From: a virus
Strand: one strand, 5' to 3'
Virus record (IMG/VR): IMGVR_UViG_3300025889_001023
Span: 1-22,740 of that record
DNA: 22,740 nt
Under the pieces are notes generated by a model that saw only the letters and a list, made by a program, of their open reading frames with translations, was not told where the DNA came from and did not search any database. A program made the translations under genes and the position numbers. This document shows positions 14,401 to 20,757 of this stretch, piece after piece; positions within the stretch are counted from its first letter, which is position 1; the number at the start of each line of letters is the position of its first letter.

Positions 14401-17400
14401 GCGTCGGTTCGTCAACGATCTGGTGACCGCGATCAACAACGGCCTGACGTCTGTCGCCGTTGCGATCCGGCGGATCGTGAAGCGGATTATGGGTGCGGTC
14501 TTGGCGACATCGCTGGTGTTTAATGTTAGCCTGACGCAGCCGCCGGTCACGGACGTCACCACGGATTTCTCGACGACGCGGACCGTCCCGATCACGCAGA
14601 TGGTACCAGAGAACGCGCGGGCGATGATGTCGGACCGGGCAATCGCGGTTTACGAGACCATGGCTCCGGCCGCGATCGGAAGCGGCAAAGGTTTCATGAT
14701 CGCAGACAAACCGAGCGGGGCGATCCACGTGTTCGACCGGACCGGGGCGTTGATCGACAGCGGTCCGGCGTTGTTTGGAATGTCTGCCGGGGACCAGTTC
14801 ATCGAGGCTCCGGACAAGACGGACATGGAGGCGATGTCCGTCTCGGAGCGGATCACTCCGGCCGGGACCTACAGGCTCCAGCAGCGTTCTGTCCCCAGCT
14901 ACCCCGGCGGTCAGGTTCTGGCGTTCCAGAAGGATGGTCAGGATGTCGGGGCCAACAGCTCCGGGTACGTGGCCGTGCATTCTGTCTGGTTGGAGAAGCC
15001 GGAACAGCGTCGTGAGGAGCGGCTGGCGTCGACCACTCCGGACGACAATAAGATCAGCTTCGGCTGCATCAACACATCGTCTCAGATGTTCCTTGGCAAG
15101 ATTTTGCCGCATGTTGCCGAGTTTGATGGTGGGACGGTGTTCGTGCTGCCGGACGCCGTCGAGACCACGGCAGCCATGTTCCCGGCTCAGACCCGGCAGG
15201 AGACGGTGGCAGGCACACGGACTGAGCAGGTTCCGTCTGGCGTTCCCGCTCCGGACGAGCGGCTTCCGGGCCTCCCTGCCGGCCAGACGGCGCGCGATCG
15301 CGTGTCTCGTCAGACGAACCGTCGGCCGACAGACCGAGCCGACCAGCCTCCCCAGCAGACCGCGCAGGAGAAAGTCGCGGATACGCTGACCGATGCGGAT
15401 CGCGAGGTCGCGAAGAAGCATTTCGGGCACGAGCAGTTCGACGAGCGTACCGAACGGGCGCTGCTTGCCAGCGTGCTGCAGGCCATCCGCGAGGGCATCA
15501 CATCTGTCCCGGCCCGCATTCGGGCGATCGTCAAGAAGCTGATGGCGGAGATCAAGGCGTTCATGGCTGACACCAGCGGAATGCTGGGCGGTCGGAAGGC
15601 GCTGAGCGCTAACTTGACAGCTCTCGACGAGGCCCAGCTTCGGATCGAGCGCGGAGATCGTCCGGACGAGGTGCTCAAGGATACCGGCTGGTATAAGGGC
15701 GAAGACGATCGCTGGAAGTTCGAGATTGACGACACCGCCGCGAAACTGCGTCCGTTCAAGCCGGACCCGACATCACCTGTCGGGGTAGTGCTGTCAGACG
15801 TCTTGTTCCATCCGTGGCTGTTCAAGGCTTACCCCAATCTGCGTAGCATGCCGGTGGAATTTGACGCTGTCGGGGATTTCGGTGGGTCTTTTGATCCGGC
15901 CGGGAACTTCATTCAGTTGACCGCCCCGTCCGGCAGCACTTCCCCAGCAACATTGAGCTCGCTGCTTCACGAAATCCAGCACGCGGTGCAGGAAGTCGAG
16001 GATTTCGCTCGAGGGGGAAATCCCGGTAGCGTGGACGCATATGACGATCGGAATATTAATCGGACAATGAGCCGGATCAACACGGAACTGGAAGGGTATG
16101 TGTCCGATCCGGACGTCGCTGAAGTTATGGCGTTTACCGGGAAAGACGTGCGAGTAATCGATCAGACGGACCTCCGGAGGACGGCGAACGCAGAACGCTG
16201 GTCCGAGGATCGGCTAGTCGAGGCTGTCAACCTGTTCACTTCGCTTCGCAAGTGGCAACGGTATGCGCTATCGGTGCAAGAGCTATCGGATGCTGCGCCC
16301 ACGATCCGCCAGCTGGAGGCGGATTTGAGCGCGAAGCCGGATCGTATGTTCGCTGAGCGGCTGCGTAGTTTGCGCGGCGCGGTCTCTGGCGGCGCCGCGA
16401 TTGTGCAGAATACGATTTACCGCAATCTCGCCGGCGAAATCGAGGCCCGTAATGTGCAAATCCGTCAAGGGTATAGCGCGGACAGAAGGCGCAATATCCC
16501 ACCTTCAACGACGGAGACACTGGTTCGGGACCCGGGTATTGCTCCGGTCGTATCGTTCGAGACGGCCCCGGCCCGGTCCACAGGCCCCATCGCCGACAAC
16601 GCCCGGGCGCAGCAGGCGGTCCAGCAGGTCGAGAGCTGGTGGGAGAACGTCAAGGACCTTCAGACAGTGGGCGCCGGAGCCCGGAAGTTGTCGATGGGCT
16701 GGCGGTCACTGACCGACCTGTTCGCGCAGTACGGTAAACTGTTCACCACAAAGGACGGGAACCCGTTCGAGCGGTACATGCAGGCGCGGCAGTCTCGGGA
16801 CGCGATCAAGAACCAGATCGTCCAGATGCAGCGCGCGGCGATGGATGGGTTCTACGACCTTCGCAGGGTCGATCCGAAGGCCGCCGACACGGTCCAGACA
16901 CTCATGAAGTACACGGCCGAGGACATCGATCCCCGGCGTTCGTGGGATGACCACACGTGGCTCCACGACGACGAGGATGCCGCCTATCTCCGAGGGCGGG
17001 TCGACAAGGCCAACGGCGAGTACCGGGCTCTGGTGAGCAAGCGCCAGCACAAGGTCTACGACGACCTGCTGGCGAGCAACAACGCGGACTGGTTCTCCCG
17101 GTTCGCGGTGCAGATGCAGAACTTCATGCAGGCCACGTTCCCGGGCCAGCAGGTCGCCGGCTTCGACGCACACCCGATGGATGGGTACATGGCGGCGAGC
17201 GATCTGCACACCGACCCGGTGGGTGCGGCGCGGTATTGGCGGCAGCAGGTTGACCAGCGGATCGCCGGGGCCGAGGCGTTCGTGCAGGCAGTCGAGGCGG
17301 ATGGACGTCCGCGAGCGGTCAAGGCGCTCAAAGGGATGCTGACGTCGATCCGGAAGTATGTGGCGGATGTCGAGCAGGCGCCGTACTTCCATCTTGGTCG

Positions 17401-19726
17401 AGGTGGCGACTACTTCGTGTCGATGACCATGAAGACCGGAGAGGGTGGTCGGATCGACCGAAACATCGTCCGCCGGATCGCCAAGCATCTGGACGCGGCC
17501 GGGTTCGGGCATGTCTCGCTCAACTCCGGGACCGGTGTCTCGGATATCTATCTTCGGGTCGAGAACCCGGAGCAGCAGCAGGCGCTGTTCGATGTTGCCA
17601 AGAAGATGCGCGCTGCCGGCCTGCTGGTAGCCGACAAGCCGATCGTCCAAGGGCCGCGATCCGACGACGACGTTCGCCGGACAATCTCCCCGGAGTGGTT
17701 GCAGAACGTCATCGACGCCGTGGTGGACAGCGATACGTTCGAGGCGACGGCCGGCATGACCGAGGATCAAACGGATGCGTTGGCGCGGAGCAAAGCGGAC
17801 CTTCGCGTCTCGCTGACACAGGCTTGGCTCGATCTGCTCCCGGACAACTCGATCAACCGCGTCATGGCTCGCCGACGGGTTGTCCCCGGCTACAGTGGAG
17901 ACATGATCCGCAACTTCGCGTTCCGTTCAGACGTGAGTGCGAATGCGCTGGCGAGCTTGACCGCCGCGCCTCGTTCTCTCGGGGCGCTCCGGGAGATGCA
18001 GAGCGCAATTCGTGCGGCTCGACGGGACGAGAGCATGACGCTCCAGAACCGTCAGCGGATGTTCGACGTCTATGGCGAGCTGACCCTCCGGGAGGCTCGG
18101 GCGCCGCTGCGGGCTGAGCACGGGTTCGTGGATACGCTGACGGCGGCGAACCACGCGTACTTCCTCAGCATGTCTCCGGCGTACATGCTGACCCAATTGA
18201 CAGCCGTTCCGGTTCTGCTGTGGCCCGAGCTGGCAAAAACTCACGGTTTCGTGAATGCCGCAAAGGCCATCGCCAAAGTCACTCCGATGGCGTTCAACAT
18301 TCTCCGGGCAGTCGCGGCGGAGGGTTGGCGGCACGGCAATCTGCGGTTCGCGGATGCGTCCGTGACCATGAAGGCACTCAAGGCTGCCGGCATCCCGTCA
18401 AGTACGGCCAAGTTCGTCATGGGCATGGTCAACCGGGGCCACATCGACATTGGCGGTCTTGCCCGTGAGACATCGCGGTTGGCGAGCAAGGCGGGCGGCG
18501 AAACCGCGTGGGACAAGACCTTGCGGTTTGCCAGTGCCACTTCAGTCTATCCGGAGCTGATGACCCGGTTGATTGCCGGATTGTCGGCTCGCGAGCTGCA
18601 CGGCGGCAAACCTGATCTGGAGAGGTACGCGGACACAGTGGTGGACCAGTCGATGTTCAGTTGGGGCACATGGAACACCGCTCGGCAGATCGGCAAGGCG
18701 GGTGCGTTCGGCAACTGGTCTCGCATCCTGTTTGCATTCCACAACTACACCTACCAGCTCATCGAAAAGATGTACCGGGAGATGACGACGGCGTTCACCC
18801 GTCCCGGGACGACCAAGGAGGAGCGGGCAGCTGCACGCCGATGGATGGGCGGGCATCTCGCTGCGGTCGGGTTCTTGGCGGGTACGGCGGGCATGCCGAT
18901 CGCTTCCGTCATTTTCGCTGCGATCGACGCCCTTGCGAACCAGCTCGGGGACGACAAGGACAAGCCTTACGATGTGCAGACTGCGTGGCGAAACTTCCTG
19001 TCCGACAGTCTCGGGAAGGGTGTCGGTGAAGTGATCGCGCGTGGAGCCCCTCGCGCCATCGGGGCGGATTTCTCTGGTCGTGTCGGAGAGCAGAATATCC
19101 TGCCGTTCAGCAAGTTGCTGACCGACAAGGCCAACTGGAGAGACAGCATCAACAACTATCTGGCCTCGGCCGCTGGCGCTCCGGTCAGCATGCTCGGTAA
19201 CCTGATCGAGGGAACCTCCACGGCGCTCGATGGGGACGTGCTCACAGGGATGAAGCAGACCCTGCCGGTCGCGCTGAAGGGTCCGATCGAGGCAATGCGG
19301 ATGACTACGGACGGCTATGTCGATCGGGCGGGTAACAAGATGCCGATGAGCGCGGGCGCGAACGATGTCATGATGCAGTTCCTCGGGATCACCCCCGCCG
19401 AGAAGGCGGAGTACACCGAAGAAAGTCAGGCAGCGAAGAACCGTCTCAAGGGCATTTCGCGAGAGGCCAGTGCGCTTCGCCGCCGACTGGCCGTGGCGAT
19501 CGAAAGCGGGGATCGGGAGAGTGCCGTCGAGCTTCTGCGTGAGGCGCGCCGGTTCGATCAGGCGCACCCGACGCATGCGATCTTGGGGTCGCTGAGCAAC
19601 ACCATCAGGCAGCGGGCTCGGGCTCGGGCGGTCAGCGATATCTATGGCACGCCGCTCGGTGTCCGCGTGAACGACCCGGACGTCCGGTCGGCGATCGGGT
19701 TCGGTAACTACGGCTCCGGTCAGTGA
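11411..19726 (+). CDS. giant polyvalent internal virion protein (2771 aa)
   Basis: This ORF takes over a third of the window. Residues ~1-310 are Ala/Gly-rich with hydrophobic helices. Three ~90-aa repeats lie at about 433-523, 554-643 and 696-784, then a Pro-rich linker to ~970. A YkuD-like L,D-transpeptidase domain (about 1094-1248, H1190 and C1219 in SFGCIN) sits between two copies of a ~60-aa module. Next come an LPD23-like region (TGWYKG at 1425) and a zincin motif HEIQH (1520-1524) with a distal GEIEAR. Long helical and hydrophobic segments (about 2240-2275, 2480-2512) lead to an LPD38-like end (about 2646-2720). Large polyvalent proteins of this kind are packaged in virions and injected with the DNA. 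Here peptidoglycan and protein-cleaving activities are inferred from motifs. No frameshift is visible. Confidence 0.9.
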   Translation: MPVNWSPLDPATGLPTSGSGVLDFSRLPSLPTVADRSRNPIVSGLKAGTQEALGLTATAAEAVGSALKIDSLRDWAAEAAASRFQRAQEVGRPDLDVAPWREGGASAAPWLGYQTARMLPSIAAMLAGSAVVPEAAVPAGLKTLGARVPATLGGGARAATAAERAATGAEWARAVTGATIAGYPLGVGSLYDSAKDAGIEGQGTALSALAAGLPYAALEALEPAQLKRFAAPAVKDGIAKGIGRAVAATAIAQVPQEAAQTAMEMAYRPDLPLSEKLANMVDAGVTAGIVGGVLGAGFRGAGYLRGMRRAKPTDVSTEDMENTADAVLGTGDQTFPDKPTDGSPIDPSAAVGAGTSGGLDVKTYVDDYIAGKGREDPTYQQFAADNAQEIEQEFQRRQAETPPAWTAQGALNTALGERAAAAKINPVLDQLRTAADETDQIRTVRDMLEARGEKAPATLRRLGQFYGLQNPDGTPRDLQSEINDIDARLQLERRGATPDEQVVTDLQTQRAELVQKKNALDAVDERINDRRQTVWQFAERIIGRKGNPAIRKSGAENLDQLVEWVMKRIEDDKITPSITKLADFFNLRATPEESGYQKDLAEAKSRLALLQREGQTNPEAAAQAEQLQQSISMMGAIQRAVDGAFARRAEPAETTTQTAEETPPPAPRPPTTPQEVVTQALGTTSRSNPVVRDLEGVRDQADLVGRVMDYVSDRTGKKMSPSWQRVAEAVGLVDVAGRPRDLAGEIETINQQLRVIDPEATDQIVELEDRREALQQQARVIETAQQGRAPWLGWNVPAPAVAAPIDGSAVVFEALRARQTTPAEPPLLLDTPEVPLSELVAQQAQRTNPSEVTNLALAPAEQQTVQSPEVPPPAPVAPPSTGSELPPTPATGALPERQSFAPRPLPQRGLAASTPTTLQEVMTPAEEKPSKRRPRPEQPKRRSFSPEPQRQRTLAAPSEPTTRTNVEETVVHDQLTPTEQSTLAKHYGEKEYNDVAKRRFVNDLVTAINNGLTSVAVAIRRIVKRIMGAVLATSLVFNVSLTQPPVTDVTTDFSTTRTVPITQMVPENARAMMSDRAIAVYETMAPAAIGSGKGFMIADKPSGAIHVFDRTGALIDSGPALFGMSAGDQFIEAPDKTDMEAMSVSERITPAGTYRLQQRSVPSYPGGQVLAFQKDGQDVGANSSGYVAVHSVWLEKPEQRREERLASTTPDDNKISFGCINTSSQMFLGKILPHVAEFDGGTVFVLPDAVETTAAMFPAQTRQETVAGTRTEQVPSGVPAPDERLPGLPAGQTARDRVSRQTNRRPTDRADQPPQQTAQEKVADTLTDADREVAKKHFGHEQFDERTERALLASVLQAIREGITSVPARIRAIVKKLMAEIKAFMADTSGMLGGRKALSANLTALDEAQLRIERGDRPDEVLKDTGWYKGEDDRWKFEIDDTAAKLRPFKPDPTSPVGVVLSDVLFHPWLFKAYPNLRSMPVEFDAVGDFGGSFDPAGNFIQLTAPSGSTSPATLSSLLHEIQHAVQEVEDFARGGNPGSVDAYDDRNINRTMSRINTELEGYVSDPDVAEVMAFTGKDVRVIDQTDLRRTANAERWSEDRLVEAVNLFTSLRKWQRYALSVQELSDAAPTIRQLEADLSAKPDRMFAERLRSLRGAVSGGAAIVQNTIYRNLAGEIEARNVQIRQGYSADRRRNIPPSTTETLVRDPGIAPVVSFETAPARSTGPIADNARAQQAVQQVESWWENVKDLQTVGAGARKLSMGWRSLTDLFAQYGKLFTTKDGNPFERYMQARQSRDAIKNQIVQMQRAAMDGFYDLRRVDPKAADTVQTLMKYTAEDIDPRRSWDDHTWLHDDEDAAYLRGRVDKANGEYRALVSKRQHKVYDDLLASNNADWFSRFAVQMQNFMQATFPGQQVAGFDAHPMDGYMAASDLHTDPVGAARYWRQQVDQRIAGAEAFVQAVEADGRPRAVKALKGMLTSIRKYVADVEQAPYFHLGRGGDYFVSMTMKTGEGGRIDRNIVRRIAKHLDAAGFGHVSLNSGTGVSDIYLRVENPEQQQALFDVAKKMRAAGLLVADKPIVQGPRSDDDVRRTISPEWLQNVIDAVVDSDTFEATAGMTEDQTDALARSKADLRVSLTQAWLDLLPDNSINRVMARRRVVPGYSGDMIRNFAFRSDVSANALASLTAAPRSLGALREMQSAIRAARRDESMTLQNRQRMFDVYGELTLREARAPLRAEHGFVDTLTAANHAYFLSMSPAYMLTQLTAVPVLLWPELAKTHGFVNAAKAIAKVTPMAFNILRAVAAEGWRHGNLRFADASVTMKALKAAGIPSSTAKFVMGMVNRGHIDIGGLARETSRLASKAGGETAWDKTLRFASATSVYPELMTRLIAGLSARELHGGKPDLERYADTVVDQSMFSWGTWNTARQIGKAGAFGNWSRILFAFHNYTYQLIEKMYREMTTAFTRPGTTKEERAAARRWMGGHLAAVGFLAGTAGMPIASVIFAAIDALANQLGDDKDKPYDVQTAWRNFLSDSLGKGVGEVIARGAPRAIGADFSGRVGEQNILPFSKLLTDKANWRDSINNYLASAAGAPVSMLGNLIEGTSTALDGDVLTGMKQTLPVALKGPIEAMRMTTDGYVDRAGNKMPMSAGANDVMMQFLGITPAEKAEYTEESQAAKNRLKGISREASALRRRLAVAIESGDRESAVELLREARRFDQAHPTHAILGSLSNTIRQRARARAVSDIYGTPLGVRVNDPDVRSAIGFGNYGSGQ
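12707..13762 (+). repeat. three ~90-aa internal repeats of the giant protein
   Basis: Copies lie at residues ~433-523, 554-643 and 696-784. Copies one and three share the order: helix with V(R/M)D..., then a Pro-containing PA/PS, R(L/V), F/V-GL, a G(T/R)PRDL turn, E-I-N-I-x-L, and a final coiled segment with RAEL/REAL. Copy two matches the same pattern more loosely (LDQLVEWVMKRI, PSITKLADFFNL). Each ends in a Gln/Glu-rich helix that could form coiled coils. Confidence 0.65.
14333..15575 (+). repeat. duplicated module flanking the YkuD-like domain
   Basis: A ~60-aa module occurs at residues ~975-1035 and again at ~1326-1385. Both contain LT...(K/A)KH(Y/F)G, an (A/T)-rich helix, AI..G(L/I)TSV, then IR.IVK(R/K)(I/L)M. 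The similarity is at protein level and the DNA has diverged. The YkuD-like domain lies between them, as if inserted into, or carried with, a duplicated unit. Confidence 0.75.
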
Positions 19727-19800
19727 TTGCGCCTGCCAGACAGGTACGATACGATGCGGAAAACCGGCGAGATACCGCACTGCAGAGAGGACCGAGGCCA

Positions 19801-20007
19801 GTGGACCACACCCTTACGATCCCCACCGAGACGAAGCTGGCCATGTTTGTTCCGTTGAAGGATTTTTTCTGTCCGGAGTTCCAGACGTCGTACGTTTGCG
19901 GGATGGAGTATTGGCTGCGTGCGGGCAATGACCGACTGGCCGCCGCAGCCGAGAAGTGGCAGGAAGACGGTCTTATCGTCATCGAACCTCTTGAGGAGAC
20001 TACCTGA
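19801..20007 (+). CDS. small conserved-looking phage protein
   Basis: I start this 68-aa protein at GTG 19801, preceded by AGAGAGGACCGAGG. It begins VDHTLTIPTETKLAMFVPLK, then DFFCPEFQTSYVCGMEYWLR, and ends in an acidic helix. The frame stays open to a GTG at 19723 that overlaps the stop of the giant gene (GTGA), giving 94 aa. That extra stretch is Arg-rich and looks non-coding, but coupling of this kind is common in this operon. I do not know the function. It overlaps the next gene by one base (TGATG). Confidence 0.7.
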   Translation: MDHTLTIPTETKLAMFVPLKDFFCPEFQTSYVCGMEYWLRAGNDRLAAAAEKWQEDGLIVIEPLEETT

Positions 20008-20393
20008 TGGGCATCACTCTTACCACCGCAGCGCGGAATGCCGCTGCAAACGCGGTCGTGGACTTGCTGGACGCCGGAAGCGGCGACGCAAACGGCGATC
20101 TCGTCATCATGACCAGCGGTGACGTGGAAGTAGCCACCCTCGCCTTTTCCAACCCGGCTTTTGGCGCTGCGGCTACCGGCGTCGCCACGGCTGACACCAT
20201 CACGTCTGACACGGACGCGACGGGCGGCACCGCCGCCAAGTTCAAAGTGCAGGACCGCGACAACACGGAAGTCTTTCGCGGCACCGTAACTGCAACTGGC
20301 GGTGGCGGCGACTTGGAGCTTTCATCTACCTCCATCGGCGCTGGCGACACCGTGGGCGTCTCCAGCTTCACCTACACCCAGCCCGCCTCGTAA
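20007..20393 (+). CDS. small beta-rich virion-like protein
   Basis: This 128-aa protein is dominated by Ala, Thr, Gly, Asp and Ser, with almost no Cys, Trp or Lys. Alternating strands such as DLVIMTSGDVEVATLAF and AAKFKVQDRDNTEVFRGTV, and a closing SSFTYTQPA, suit a beta-sandwich. GAGGAGA precedes the ATG. The composition is typical of exposed virion proteins. Lying just before the fibre gene, it may be a tail or decoration component. No family is recognised. Confidence 0.75.
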   Translation: MGITLTTAARNAAANAVVDLLDAGSGDANGDLVIMTSGDVEVATLAFSNPAFGAAATGVATADTITSDTDATGGTAAKFKVQDRDNTEVFRGTVTATGGGGDLELSSTSIGAGDTVGVSSFTYTQPAS

Positions 20394-20406
20394 CGGAGAG
20401 CGCCGC

Positions 20407-20754
20407 ATGAACGCCGCTCAATCAGTTGTCGCGGCGTTCGAGGTGTCCTTCGGCGTTGCGTCCCCGCAAGCCTCGATAGAGCTTGCGGACCTCGGGTGTT
20501 CTGTCCTGTCCTTGGAGGCCAAGGGCGGAAGCACGGTGGCCGTCATAGCGGACGCGGTGAGTGGCAAAACAGTCCGGTGGACCTACACGGACCCGGACAC
20601 TTGGGTTCCTGACCCCACTGGGAGCGTCATCCGAACGATGATCGTGGTGGATGATGACGACAACGCCTACGAAGTAGCAGCAGCTGGCCGGGATGACCCG
20701 GTAGCGGCGGCTCAGGTCCAGTTGGTGAGGTTCCTCGAATACATCCGGGGGTGA
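20407..20754 (+). CDS. small protein upstream of the fibre gene
   Basis: The ATG at 20407 with GGAGAG upstream gives 115 aa. The open frame reaches back to 20302, but that part overlaps the previous gene out of frame and looks spurious. The protein has an N-terminal helix, a beta-rich middle (GSTVAVIADAVSGKTVRWTY) and an acidic turn (VVDDDDNAYEVAA), and ends in VQLVRFLEYIRG. I do not recognise a family. Position, three bases before the fibre gene, suggests a tail-related role. Confidence 0.7.
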   Translation: MNAAQSVVAAFEVSFGVASPQASIELADLGCSVLSLEAKGGSTVAVIADAVSGKTVRWTYTDPDTWVPDPTGSVIRTMIVVDDDDNAYEVAAAGRDDPVAAAQVQLVRFLEYIRG

Positions 20755-20757
20755 CGC

